Shown here: positions 40,039 through 47,921 of the stretch, one piece after another
Position numbering within the stretch: the first letter of the stretch is position 1
Layout: every line of letters begins with the position of its first letter
The notes under the pieces: model-generated
Told to the model about the DNA's origin: nothing
What the model saw: the letters and a program-made list of their open reading frames with translations, nothing else
Databases searched by the model: none
Assembly (NCBI GenBank): GCA_016871915.1
Contig: VHBP01000010.1
Span: 1-50,981 of the forward strand
Direction of reading: 5' to 3'
From: Gemmatimonadota bacterium
GTDB lineage: Bacteria > Gemmatimonadota > Gemmatimonadetes > Gemmatimonadales > Gemmatimonadaceae
DNA length: 50,981 bases
Position numbers and translations under genes: made by a program

Positions 40039-40569
40039 ATGTCCACTCCACTGGCTTTCAAAGTTCGGGAATCCGCGGTCGCGGGAAAGGGTGCCTTCGC
40101 CATCCGCCCCATCACGAAGGGCGAGCGCATCACCGAGTACACGGGGGAGCGCATCTCGCACCCGGAGGCCGATACGCGCTATGACGACGAGTCGATGCAG
40201 GAGCACCACACCTTCCTCTTCTCCGTCACCAGCCGGACGGTGATAGATGCCTCGCACGGCGGGAACGAGGCGCGGTTCATCAACCACTCCTGCGATCCCA
40301 ACTGCGAGACGGAGATCGAGAAGGGACGCGTCTATATCTTCGCGCTCCGGGACATCCCGGCTGGGGAGGAGCTCCATTACGACTACGCCTATGAGCGGAG
40401 CGGGGACGAGACCGCTGAGGATGAGCGCCGCTACAAGTGTCTCTGCGGGTCGCCGACGTGCCGCGGTTCGATCATGGAGCCCAAGGCGACCTATCTGAAG
40501 CGCAAGCGCGCCGAGGCGGCGAAGGGGGCCGCGAAGCAACGCAGCAGCGCGCCGGCGCGGAAGAAGTGA
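40039..40569 (+). CDS. SET-domain protein lysine methyltransferase with post-SET zinc cysteines
   Basis: A 176-residue SET protein that would transfer methyl from S-adenosylmethionine to protein lysines. Motifs: AGKGAF (residues 16-20), EYTGERIS, ARFINHSCDPNCE (N82, H83, S84, C85), GEELHYDYAY (Y114, D115, Y116), and a post-SET CLCGSPTC (C134, C136, C141) which with C85 could bind zinc as in eukaryotic SUV39/SET2-type enzymes. The tail from 153 (KRKRAEAAKGAAKQ) is strongly basic and may bind nucleic acid or the substrate. Bacterial SET genes of this compact kind are known, but the substrates are mostly undefined. ATG 40039 lies two bases after the predicted transcript start. Confidence 0.88.
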   Translation: MSTPLAFKVRESAVAGKGAFAIRPITKGERITEYTGERISHPEADTRYDDESMQEHHTFLFSVTSRTVIDASHGGNEARFINHSCDPNCETEIEKGRVYIFALRDIPAGEELHYDYAYERSGDETAEDERRYKCLCGSPTCRGSIMEPKATYLKRKRAEAAKGAAKQRSSAPARKK

Positions 40570-40571
40570 TC

Positions 40572-40589
40572 CGCGCCCTCAGGGGCGCG
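40572..40589. terminator. Hairpin between convergent SET and hydrolase genes
   Basis: CGCGCCC (40572-40578) and GGGCGCG (40583-40589) form a 7-bp stem with a TCAG loop, just after the SET stop. The loop contains the stop codon of the convergent hydrolase gene. No T-run follows, so it resembles the hairpin at 14031-14051. Confidence 0.5.
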
Positions 40590-41211
40590 CGAGCCACTGC
40601 TGGGCGTGCGTGAGGTCGGCGCGGGTGAGCTGATGCCCGCCGGGCACCCATTCGAGGGTCACGTTGGCGCCTCCCGACCGTAGCAGCTCGGCCAGGCGAT
40701 CCGGTTGCGCGACCGGGACGATCGGATCGTTCGCGCTCGAGAGCAGGAGCGCGCGATGCGCGCGGAGGTCGGGCATCGCGTTCGGCTCGAAGGGGAGCAT
40801 CGCGCGGAGGAGGATCCCGGCGCGCAGCGCCTCGGGACGCTGCAGCATCGTACTCGCGGCGATGTTCGCGCCATTCGAGAATCCCACCGCCATTACGGTA
40901 TCGATCGCGAAGCCGTAGTGCGCTGATGTCTCGCCGATGAACGTGGCGAGCGCCTCGGTCCGGACGCGCAGATCGTCGAGGTCGAACACCCCCTCGGCCA
41001 GACGACGGAAGAAGCGCGGCATCCCGTGCTCGAGCACCTGACCGCGCGGGCTCAGCAGGTTCGCCGTTGGATCGAGCATCTCGCCGAGCGAGAGGAGATC
41101 GGTCTCATTCCCCCCGGTGCCGTGCAACAGGAGCAGCGTACGCGTAGCGCCCTCGCGCGGGATCCAGTGATGAATGAATCCTGCGAGCTCGGTCGCGGCG
41201 GGTGGCGTCAT
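40579..41211 (-). CDS. Alpha/beta hydrolase, phospholipase/carboxylesterase-like
   Basis: A 210-residue cytoplasmic serine hydrolase of the YpfH/carboxylesterase group. LLLLHGTGGNETDL carries the oxyanion HG, GFSNGANIAAS the nucleophile Ser, SSANDPIVPVAQ the Asp, and PGGHQLTRAD the His, so the triad is complete. Substrates are likely small acyl esters or lysophospholipids; the family is broad. ATG 41211 overlaps the cyclophilin stop (ATGA), so it is the third gene of a small operon. The stop lies inside a hairpin shared with the SET gene. Confidence 0.85.
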   Translation of the reverse strand: MTPPAATELAGFIHHWIPREGATRTLLLLHGTGGNETDLLSLGEMLDPTANLLSPRGQVLEHGMPRFFRRLAEGVFDLDDLRVRTEALATFIGETSAHYGFAIDTVMAVGFSNGANIAASTMLQRPEALRAGILLRAMLPFEPNAMPDLRAHRALLLSSANDPIVPVAQPDRLAELLRSGGANVTLEWVPGGHQLTRADLTHAQQWLARP

Positions 41212-41903
41212 CGCGGGGCGGGCGATCGCGGATCGGGCCAGAGCGAGATCACGCGCATCGAGAGCACCGTGTCGAGCAGGGGGAACTCGGCGGCGAGATA
41301 GGCCTCCCCCTCCTTTATGATCCGATCCTGCGACGGACCTTTGCCCATCGGGGCGCCCTCCCCGTAGCCGGCGTGGAGGGAGTCGACCACGTCGAGTCCC
41401 GCGACGATCTCGCCGATCGGGGCGAATCCCATCCCATCGAGTCGCGCATTGTCACGCATGTTGATGAAGAGCTGCGTCGTACGGGTGTCGCGCCCCCCCA
41501 TCGCGTAGGTGACGGTCCCGCGGCGGTTGGTCTCCTTCACCGGATCGTCCGGGATGCGGCGTGGCAGCCAGGTGGCGGTCGTCATCGGATTGGCGGCGAG
41601 TCCCCACTGCACCACAAAGCCAGGGAGCACACGGAAGAACCGTCCGCCATCGTAGTACGCGTTGAGCACGAGTTCGCCGAGCTGCGCCGCCCCACGCGGT
41701 GCCCAGACGGATCGCACCATGAGGTCCATCGCGCCCTTGGAGGTCTCGATCCGCACGAGGAAGGAATCCGCGGCGGCGAGCATCGGCGGGGTGATGGGCG
41801 GCGGTGGGGGCGGGACGACGGGGCCGCGGAGGCCGGCGCACCCGGCGGCGCCGATGAGGACGAGGGCCGCGAGGCCGCGTGAGAGGCGTGGACGCGTGGT
41901 CAC
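41208..41903 (-). CDS. Lipoprotein cyclophilin-type peptidyl-prolyl isomerase
   Basis: A 231-residue cyclophilin with a lipoprotein signal peptide: lipobox LIGAAGC, Cys22, then a Pro-rich tether (RGPVVPPPPPPITPP). The isomerase domain shows FLVRIETSKGAMDL, YYDGGRFFRVLPGFVVQWG, RRGTVTYAMGGRDTRTTQLFINMRDNARLDGMGFAPIGEIVAGLDVVD, which covers the active-site Arg and the conserved Q-F-I/FIN segment. It would assist folding of envelope proteins at the membrane. The GTG start overlaps the preceding stop (GTGA). Confidence 0.9.
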   Translation of the reverse strand: MTTRPRLSRGLAALVLIGAAGCAGLRGPVVPPPPPPITPPMLAAADSFLVRIETSKGAMDLMVRSVWAPRGAAQLGELVLNAYYDGGRFFRVLPGFVVQWGLAANPMTTATWLPRRIPDDPVKETNRRGTVTYAMGGRDTRTTQLFINMRDNARLDGMGFAPIGEIVAGLDVVDSLHAGYGEGAPMGKGPSQDRIIKEGEAYLAAEFPLLDTVLSMRVISLWPDPRSPAPR

Positions 41904-42391
41904 AGGATGTTGGGCGCGTGTTTGAGTCGAAGGATACGACGGCGCGAGACCGCGCCGTTGCGATAGTCGAAGGGCACGGCGATCCGACCGCTCGATTCGA
42001 CGGTGCCGTCGAGCATCTGCAGTCCCTGCGTGTCGGCGCTGGGATCCGGCGTGAAGCGGATCGCACTCCCCGTCACGGCGAAGGTGCCGTTCACCGTCAT
42101 CGATTGCACCGGCGTGGAGCGCGCGAGTGAGCGGGTCGAGCCGCCGACCGAGGTCAACGTACGGCGGAAGCGCACCACCGCGCGGAAGCGATTCCCGTTG
42201 CGGAGCGAGAGCACGAGGCGCTCGAACTCAACGAGGTAGGTGGTCCCCTGCGGGTCGGTGACGCGATCGGTCATCGGGAGCGGGGCCTGATCGATCCGAT
42301 CGGCGAGGTACGCCCCCATCGTCTGCGCCTGGAGCGCGACCGGGCGGACGAAGGAGAGCAGGGCGATGGTGATCGCGAGGCGGTGTCGCAT
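41900..42391 (-). CDS. Small secreted protein of unknown function
   Basis: A 163-residue protein with a signal peptide (MRHRLAITIALLSFVRPVALQA) and a short beta-rich mature part with no motif I recognise. Visible features are a central Thr/Ser-rich strand region (RRTLTSVGGSTRSLARSTPVQSM, VNGTFAVTGSAIRFTPDPSAD) and a basic end (RRRILRLKHAPNIL). It heads the cyclophilin and hydrolase operon, so it may be a periplasmic protein helped by the cyclophilin. ATG 42391 lies exactly at +1 of a TAGGTT box. Confidence 0.6.
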   Translation of the reverse strand: MRHRLAITIALLSFVRPVALQAQTMGAYLADRIDQAPLPMTDRVTDPQGTTYLVEFERLVLSLRNGNRFRAVVRFRRTLTSVGGSTRSLARSTPVQSMTVNGTFAVTGSAIRFTPDPSADTQGLQMLDGTVESSGRIAVPFDYRNGAVSRRRILRLKHAPNIL

Positions 42392-42397
42392 GGGAGG

Positions 42398-42403
42398 AAC
42401 CTA
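42398..42403 (-). promoter_or_regulatory. -10 box of the secreted-protein/cyclophilin operon
   Basis: TAGGTT reading leftward from 42403 to 42398. Six bases later is ATG 42391. Confidence 0.6.
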
Positions 42404-42430
42404 TCGTGAGACGGCGGCGCGGGGGTAGCA

Positions 42431-42461
42431 GGGCACCGGTCGCGTCGGATCGGTGGTGCCC
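42431..42461. promoter_or_regulatory. Inverted repeat in the divergent region before comM
   Basis: GGGCACC (42431-42437) and GGTGCCC (42455-42461) are perfect 7-base arms around 17 bases, placed between the divergent starts at 42391 and 42491. They could be an operator or a hairpin in an extended leader; nothing else in the 99-base gap is recognisable. Confidence 0.35.
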
Positions 42462-42490
42462 CACACGGTCAGGGAAGCCATCCTCGCCCC

Positions 42491-44017
42491 ATGCCTGCCG
42501 CGATTCGCAGTGGGGCCGTCCTCGGGATCGAGGCCGCGCCGGTGACCGTCGAGGTCGATGCCGCCCCAGGTCTTCCGGGGTGGACGATGGTCGGGCTCCC
42601 ATCCGGGAGTGTGAAGGAGGCGCGCGACCGCGTCGGGGCGGCGCTGGTCAACGCGGGCTTCGCACTCCCTCCAAGACGCTGGACCATCAACCTCTCTCCC
42701 GCTGATCTCCGAAAGGAAGGCACGGCCTTCGATCTTCCGATCGCGATCGCGGTGCTGGTCGCGAGCGGTCAGCTCGCGGCTGACGCCGTCGAGGGGATCT
42801 GGTTCGCCGGCGAGCTGGGGCTCGATGGCTCGGTGCGTCCCATCCGTGGCGCCTTGCCCCTCGCGCGCGCGGCAGGCATGGCCCACGCCCGCGCCTTGGC
42901 GCTCCCCGCGGCCAACATCGACGAAGCGGCGTTGATGCGTGGCATCCCCCTCGCCGCCATCACCGATCTCGTGGCGCTGGTCCGCGCCCTCAAGACGCGC
43001 CGACTCCCCGCCGTCGATCACGATCCCCTCACCGCCGCGGTACGCGATCCATCGGGTCCTGACTTCGCCGAGGTCGTCGGGCAGGCGAAGCCGAAGCGCG
43101 CGCTCGAGATCGCGGCCGCTGGTGGCCATAACTGCCTCATGGTCGGCCCCCCGGGGACGGGGAAGACGATGCTCGCGCGACGCCTCCCCTCGATCCTCCC
43201 GCCCCTCGATGACGAGGCGCTGCTCGATGTCGTCGCGATCCACTCCGTCGGTGGCGTGCTCCCGCCCGGTGCCGCCCCGACGCGCGTGCCCCCCTTTCGC
43301 GCCCCGCATCACACCGTCTCCCTCGCCGGACTCATCGGCGGTGGCCCGGGGCCGCGCCCCGGTGAGGTCAGTCTCGCCCATCGCGGGGTCCTCTCCCTCG
43401 ATGAACTCCTCGAACTTCCACGCCATGTGCTCGATGCGATGCGCCAACCCCTCGAGGATGGCCGCGTCGTGATCGCGCTCGCTGCGCAGTCGGTCGGCTT
43501 TCCCTCGCGCTTTCTCCTGTTGGGCGCGGCGAACCCCTGTCCCTGCGGATTCGAAGGGGAGCCCGCCGGCACCTGTCGTTGCTCCGCGAGCGAGGTCGCG
43601 CGCTACCGCGCACGCCTCTCCGGGCCGCTCAGCGATCGCATCGATCTGCATGTGCGGGTCGGCGTGGTCGCGCTCCACGACCTCGATCGCGCGGCGCCGT
43701 CGGAGTCGAGCGCCATCATCCGCGCGCGGGTCGCGGCGGCCCGCATGCGGCAGGGCGTGCGCTACGCCGCCCTGCCGGGGATGCGCTGGAACGCCGAGGT
43801 GCCAGGGCGGTGGCTCCTCACCGAAGGGGCGATCGAACCCGCGGCCCGGACCCTCCTGCGACAGATGGCAGAGCAGCTCCGCCTCTCCGCTCGCGCCTTC
43901 CACCGCACGATCCGCGTCGCACAGACGGTGGCCGATCTCGCGGGGGCCGACGCGGTCCACCCGGATCACGTCGCCGAGGCCTTCTTGTTCAAACCGATGG
44001 AGCCGGGGCCCGTGTAA
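42491..44017 (+). CDS. comM: YifB/ComM-family Mg chelatase-like AAA+ ATPase
   Basis: A 508-residue ComM-type helicase. The N-terminal Lon-protease-like fold (GIEAAPVTVEVDAAPGLPGWTMVGLPSGSVKEARDRV) precedes the AAA+ core: Walker A GPPGTGKTMLARRLPSILP, APHHTVSLAGLIGGG, HRGVLSLDELLE (Walker B), then a C-terminal Mg-chelatase-type domain with a cysteine cluster (NPCPCGFEGEPAGTCRCS). ComM drives branch migration during natural transformation. Length is normal for YifB. No strong -10 box precedes it; CATCCT at 42479-42484 has the leaderless spacing. Its TAA stop (44015-44017) is the start of the larE -10 box. Confidence 0.93.
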   Translation: MPAAIRSGAVLGIEAAPVTVEVDAAPGLPGWTMVGLPSGSVKEARDRVGAALVNAGFALPPRRWTINLSPADLRKEGTAFDLPIAIAVLVASGQLAADAVEGIWFAGELGLDGSVRPIRGALPLARAAGMAHARALALPAANIDEAALMRGIPLAAITDLVALVRALKTRRLPAVDHDPLTAAVRDPSGPDFAEVVGQAKPKRALEIAAAGGHNCLMVGPPGTGKTMLARRLPSILPPLDDEALLDVVAIHSVGGVLPPGAAPTRVPPFRAPHHTVSLAGLIGGGPGPRPGEVSLAHRGVLSLDELLELPRHVLDAMRQPLEDGRVVIALAAQSVGFPSRFLLLGAANPCPCGFEGEPAGTCRCSASEVARYRARLSGPLSDRIDLHVRVGVVALHDLDRAAPSESSAIIRARVAAARMRQGVRYAALPGMRWNAEVPGRWLLTEGAIEPAARTLLRQMAEQLRLSARAFHRTIRVAQTVADLAGADAVHPDHVAEAFLFKPMEPGPV

Positions 44018-44026
44018 CTTTCCCCC
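44015..44026 (+). promoter_or_regulatory. -10 box of larE, built on the comM stop codon
   Basis: TAACTT at 44015-44020 and six bases to ATG 44027. Its TAA is the comM stop. Confidence 0.7.
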
Positions 44027-44863
44027 ATGGATTCGCATGGGTCGGCCATGGAGAAGGAGGGGCGCCTCCTCGAGTGGTTCCGAGCGCAGGGCTCCGCTCT
44101 CATCGGCTTCTCTGGTGGGGTCGATTCCGCGTACCTCGCCTGCGTGGCGCTCGAGGCGGTGGGACCGGACCGCTGTCTTGCCGTGATCGGCCGGAGTGCC
44201 TCGTATCCGGCGGTGCAGTGGGAGAAGGCACGCGCTGTGGCCGATCGCTTCGGACTCCCCGTGCAGGAGGTCGACACCGAGGAACTCGCTGACCCACGCT
44301 ACGCCGCGAACCCGACCAATCGCTGCTATTTCTGCAAATCCGAACTCTGGACTCGGCTCGTGCCGATCGCCCAGACGCGTGGGCTTGCCGTGGTCGTCGA
44401 TGGCACCAACGCCGATGATCGTCACGACCATCGGCCAGGTGCGCGGGCCGCGGCGGAGCAGGGGGTCCGGTCCCCCCTCGCCGAGCTGGGCTTCTCAAAG
44501 GCCGAGATCCGCGCCGCCTCGGCGGCACGCGGGATCCCTACGTGGGACCAGCCCGCCTCCCCCTGTCTCTCCTCTCGGCTCCCCTACGGGACCGAGGTCA
44601 CCCCCTTGCGCCTTCGCGTGGTGGAGACCGCCGAGGCCGCGGTGCGCGCGCTCGGGGTCACCGGGAACTTGCGGGTGCGCTACTTCGGGGAACGGGCGCA
44701 GGTCGAACTCGATGCGGAGGAGTTGACCCAGTGGTCGGCGGAGCCGGCGCGCGCGGCGCTCGAGGCGACGGTACGTGCGGCGGGCTTCACCGAGGTGGAG
44801 CTGCACGGCTTCCGCTCTGGCGCGCTCAACATCTTGGCCGGCGTGACCGGCGGAGCGGCGTGA
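44027..44863 (+). CDS. larE: LarE-type ATP-dependent sacrificial sulfur transferase
   Basis: A 278-residue PP-loop protein. LarE activates pyridinium-3,5-biscarboxylate mononucleotide and inserts sulfur, in Lactobacillus by giving up its own cysteine sulfur, to build the nickel-pincer cofactor of lactate racemase. Here SGGVDS is at residues 29-34, NPTNRCYFCKSELW at about 95-108, VDGTNADDRHDHRPG at ~124-138 and the candidate sacrificial cysteine is C180 in SPCLSSR. larA, larB and larC are not in the window, so its product may be used by other nickel-pincer enzymes encoded elsewhere. It starts leaderless at ATG 44027; an internal ATG at residue 8 is less likely. The stop overlaps the next start (TGATG). 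Confidence 0.88.
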   Translation: MDSHGSAMEKEGRLLEWFRAQGSALIGFSGGVDSAYLACVALEAVGPDRCLAVIGRSASYPAVQWEKARAVADRFGLPVQEVDTEELADPRYAANPTNRCYFCKSELWTRLVPIAQTRGLAVVVDGTNADDRHDHRPGARAAAEQGVRSPLAELGFSKAEIRAASAARGIPTWDQPASPCLSSRLPYGTEVTPLRLRVVETAEAAVRALGVTGNLRVRYFGERAQVELDAEELTQWSAEPARAALEATVRAAGFTEVELHGFRSGALNILAGVTGGAA

Positions 44864-45066
44864 TGTTCGGCTGCTTGGGCAGGATCCTCTCCGCGATCTT
44901 CTTCATCATCCTCGGCGCGGTGTTGCACGCGCAGTGGCCGGCGATCAAGCGCGAGCTTCGCGAGCGTGTGCCGGACGTACTGCCCGCCCCGGTAGCGGAG
45001 AAGGCGCGGACGATCGTCTCGATCGAGGTGACCCCCGATCAGGTGATCGCGCGGAGGATCGGGTGA
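44863..45066 (+). CDS. Small single-pass membrane protein of unknown function
   Basis: A 67-residue protein between larE (TGATG overlap) and the NtrC-type regulator (stop overlapping its GTG). The N-terminus MFGCLGRI is followed by one hydrophobic helix (ILSAIFFIILGAVLHA, residues ~8-24) and a basic then acidic cytoplasmic or periplasmic tail (PAIKRELRERVPDVLPAPVAEKARTIVSIEVTPDQ). I know no family for it. Coding is supported by perfect overlap at both ends and by a plausible start and length. Its position suggests production with the regulator; it may be an accessory membrane subunit. Confidence 0.6.
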   Translation: MFGCLGRILSAIFFIILGAVLHAQWPAIKRELRERVPDVLPAPVAEKARTIVSIEVTPDQVIARRIG

Positions 45067-46430
45067 GCGACCGCATCTTGGTGGTCGATGACGAACCCGG
45101 GGTCCGCGCCGCCCTCACGCAGTTGTTGGAATACGAGGGCTACGAGGTGCGGGCCGTCGCGAGCGGCACGGAGGCGCTCGCCACCTACGCGAGTTGGACG
45201 CCGCGCCTCGTGCTCCTCGACGTGAAGATGGCGGGGATCGATGGGCTCGAGACCCTCTCGCGGTTGCGGGCCGCCGACCCCGAGGCGGTGGTGGTGATGA
45301 TCTCGGGCCACGCCACGCTCCGCGACGCCGTCGACGCGACGCAGCGTGGTGCGTATGACATCCTCGAGAAGCCGCTCGACACCGATCGGATCCTCGTCAC
45401 GATCCGGAATGCGATCGGCCACCTCACCCTGCGAGAGGAGAACGCGCGCCTCCGCGCCCACGTGGAATGGCATGGGGCGATCGTCGGCGCGTCGCCACCG
45501 ATCCGCGCCCTGGTCGCGCAGATCGATCGGGTCGCCGCCACCGGCGCGCGGGTGCTGATCACCGGGGAGAACGGCACGGGGAAGGAGTTGGTCGCGCGCG
45601 CCATCCATGCCAAGTCGCCTCGCGCCTCAGCGCCGTTCATCGAGGTCAACTGCGCGGCGATCCCGGGCGAGCTGATCGAGAGCGAACTCTTCGGCCATAT
45701 GCGCGGCTCCTTCACGGGGGCGGTGCAGGATCGCCCGGGCAAGTTCGAACTCGCGGATGGGGGGACCCTCTTCCTCGACGAGATCGGCGACATGTCGCTC
45801 GCGGCGCAGGCTAAGGTGCTGCGCGTCCTCGAGGACGGCGCGGTCACCCGCATCGGCGGGCGCACGAGTCGCACCGTCGACGTACGCGTGCTCGCGGCGA
45901 CGAACAAGCGCCTCGAGGAGGAGATCGCCGCGGGGCGCTTCCGCGAGGATCTCTACTATCGCCTCAACGTCGTCCCGCTCACGGTGCCGGCGCTCCGCGA
46001 ACGCCGTGAGGACATCCCGATGCTCATCACGCACTTCGTCGAGCGGATGGCGGCGGAGGCGGGGATGACGCCGCGCCCCTTCGATGCGATGGCGATGGAG
46101 CGGCTGGTCACGCTCGACTGGCCGGGCAACGTGCGCGAGCTCCGGAACACCATCGAGCGGCTCCTCATCCTCTCCGTGGGGCCACGCGTCACGGTCGCCG
46201 ATATCGATCGCCTCGTCGCGGGCCGCGCCGCCGAGGTGGGTGGGGGGCTCGGCCCCATCGAGGGGGCCCGTACCTGGGAGGAGTTCAAGCGCACCGCGGA
46301 ACGCACCTTCCTGCTCCATCATCTCCGGCGCCACGATTGGAACATCGCCGAGACGGCGCGTGCCCTCGAGATGCCGCGCTCCAATCTGTATGCCAAGCTC
46401 GAACGCCACGGGATCTCCCGGGACCACTAA
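45063..46430 (+). CDS. Sigma-54-dependent response regulator, NtrC/NtrX type
   Basis: A 455-residue three-domain transcription activator. The receiver has D9-D10, phosphoacceptor D53 (LVLLDVKM), MISGHATLRDAV and K103 (DILEKPLD), a form close to NtrX. The AAA+ domain shows Walker A GENGTGKE (168-175), the sigma-54 contact loop as GSFTGA (215-220) where most members read GAFTGA, Walker B GGTLFLDEIGD, and the arginine-finger region FREDLYYRLNV. A Fis-type helix-turn-helix ends the protein (NIAETARALEMPRSNLYAKLERHGI). It is a plausible partner for the NtrY-like kinase at 32404-36087. The TAA stop forms part of the next -10 box. GTG 45063 overlaps the small membrane gene (GTGA). Confidence 0.92.
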   Translation: MSDRILVVDDEPGVRAALTQLLEYEGYEVRAVASGTEALATYASWTPRLVLLDVKMAGIDGLETLSRLRAADPEAVVVMISGHATLRDAVDATQRGAYDILEKPLDTDRILVTIRNAIGHLTLREENARLRAHVEWHGAIVGASPPIRALVAQIDRVAATGARVLITGENGTGKELVARAIHAKSPRASAPFIEVNCAAIPGELIESELFGHMRGSFTGAVQDRPGKFELADGGTLFLDEIGDMSLAAQAKVLRVLEDGAVTRIGGRTSRTVDVRVLAATNKRLEEEIAAGRFREDLYYRLNVVPLTVPALRERREDIPMLITHFVERMAAEAGMTPRPFDAMAMERLVTLDWPGNVRELRNTIERLLILSVGPRVTVADIDRLVAGRAAEVGGGLGPIEGARTWEEFKRTAERTFLLHHLRRHDWNIAETARALEMPRSNLYAKLERHGISRDH

Positions 46431-46439
46431 CTTCCGATC
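46428..46439 (+). promoter_or_regulatory. -10 box of the aldehyde dehydrogenase gene, built on a stop codon
   Basis: TAACTT at 46428-46433 and six bases to ATG 46440. Its TAA is the stop codon of the NtrC-type gene. Confidence 0.7.
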
Positions 46440-47921
46440 ATGACGACCTTCCAGAACTTCATCGCCGGTGAGTGGGTCAGTGCCGCCTCCGGCCAGACCT
46501 TCGATAACCGCAACCCCGCCGACACGCGCGATCTCGTGGGGCACTTCCCGCGCTCCGGGGCGGCCGACGTCGAGCGTGCCGTCGCCTCGGCCACGCGCGG
46601 CTTCGCCAGGTGGAGCCGCACCCCAGCGCCGGCCCGCGGTGATGTGCTGCGGCGGGTCGGTGACTTGTTGAGCGCCCGGAAGGAGGAGCTCGCCGACCTC
46701 ATGACGCGGGAGATGGGGAAGCCCCTCTCCGAGACGCGCGGCGATGTGCAGGAAGGGATCGACACGGCGTACTACGCGGCCGTCGAAGGGCGTCGGCTCT
46801 TCGGGCACACCGTCCCGAGCGAGCTCCGCGACAAGTGGGCGATGAGCTTCCGCCGCCCGATCGGAATCGCGGGGCTGATCACCCCGTTCAACTTCCCGCT
46901 CGCGATACCCACGTGGAAAATGTTCCCCGCGCTCGTCTGCGGGAACGCGGTGATCTTCAAGCCGGGGGAGGATGTGCCGCACACCGGGCACGTGCTCGTC
47001 GAGATCCTCCTCGAGGCAGGGCTCCCGCCTGAGGTCATCCAGCTCCTGCATGGAGATGGCGAGGTTGGCGCAGCGATGGTCGCCCATCCGCAGATCCCGC
47101 TTATCTCGTTCACCGGCTCCACCGAGACGGGGAGCAAGGTCGGCGAGGTCTGCGGGCGGATGCACAAGCGCCTCTCGCTCGAGATGGGCGGGAAGAACGC
47201 GCAGGTCGTGCTGGACGATGCGAATCTCGACCTCGCCCTCGACGGCGTGCTCTGGGGCGCCTTCGGCACCACGGGGCAGCGCTGCACCGCGACGAGCCGC
47301 CTGATCCTGCAGGCCGGGATCCACGATGCCTTCATGGATCGCCTCATCGCCCGTGCGAAGTCGCTCCGACTCGGCGACGGCCGCAAGGCGGGCACCGATG
47401 TGGGGCCGGTGATCCATGAGGAGAGTCTCGCGAAGATCGCGTCCTATGTGGCGATCGGGCAGCAGGAGGGGGCGACCCTCGCCCTCGGGGGCGCTCGTGC
47501 AACCGGTGCGGGACTCGAGCATGGTCACTTCTTCCAGCCGACGATCCTCACTGGCGTACGCCCCGAGATGCGGGTGGCGCAGGAGGAGATCTTCGGTCCC
47601 GTGCTCTCGGTGATCCGCGTCGCCGATGCCGACGAGGCCTTCCGCGTGAACAACGGTGTGAAGTACGGGCTCTCCAGCTCGCTTTACACGCAGGATGTGA
47701 ACCTCGCCTTCCGCGCGATGCAGGAGCTCGACAACGGGATCACCTATGTGAATGCCCCCACGATCGGCGCCGAGGCGCATCTCCCCTTCGGTGGGGTGAA
47801 GCAGACGGGGAATGGGCATCGCGAGGGCGGGTGGGAGGTCTACGAGTTCTATTCGGAGACCAAGGTCGGCTACGTCGACTACAGCGGGACCCTCCAGCGC
47901 GCACAGATCGACAACTATTGA
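46440..47921 (+). CDS. NAD(P)-dependent aldehyde dehydrogenase
   Basis: A 493-residue aldehyde dehydrogenase that oxidises an aldehyde to a carboxylate. Landmarks are NFIAGEWVSAASGQTFDNRNPAD, ITPFNFPLAIPTWKMFPALVCGNAVIFKPGED (cofactor site), SFTGSTETGSKV, LEMGGKNAQVVL (general base Glu) and GTTGQRCTATSR (nucleophile Cys), then EEIFGPVLSVI and PFGGVKQTGNGHREGG. The family is broad; the LEMGGKN and QRCTATSR forms resemble alpha-ketoglutarate semialdehyde or similar dehydrogenases, but the substrate cannot be assigned. It starts at +1 of its promoter and ends TGATG into lepB. Confidence 0.9.
   Translation: MTTFQNFIAGEWVSAASGQTFDNRNPADTRDLVGHFPRSGAADVERAVASATRGFARWSRTPAPARGDVLRRVGDLLSARKEELADLMTREMGKPLSETRGDVQEGIDTAYYAAVEGRRLFGHTVPSELRDKWAMSFRRPIGIAGLITPFNFPLAIPTWKMFPALVCGNAVIFKPGEDVPHTGHVLVEILLEAGLPPEVIQLLHGDGEVGAAMVAHPQIPLISFTGSTETGSKVGEVCGRMHKRLSLEMGGKNAQVVLDDANLDLALDGVLWGAFGTTGQRCTATSRLILQAGIHDAFMDRLIARAKSLRLGDGRKAGTDVGPVIHEESLAKIASYVAIGQQEGATLALGGARATGAGLEHGHFFQPTILTGVRPEMRVAQEEIFGPVLSVIRVADADEAFRVNNGVKYGLSSSLYTQDVNLAFRAMQELDNGITYVNAPTIGAEAHLPFGGVKQTGNGHREGGWEVYEFYSETKVGYVDYSGTLQRAQIDNY

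Noticed and set aside
42401-44431. A 676-codon minus-strand open frame
   Set aside because: It is antisense to comM and larE, has the same shadow composition and shows no recognisable domain.
45627-47819. A 730-codon open frame on the minus strand
   Set aside because: It runs opposite the NtrC-type regulator and aldehyde dehydrogenase genes, is Arg/Glu/His-rich without motifs, and is a shadow of GC-rich codon use.
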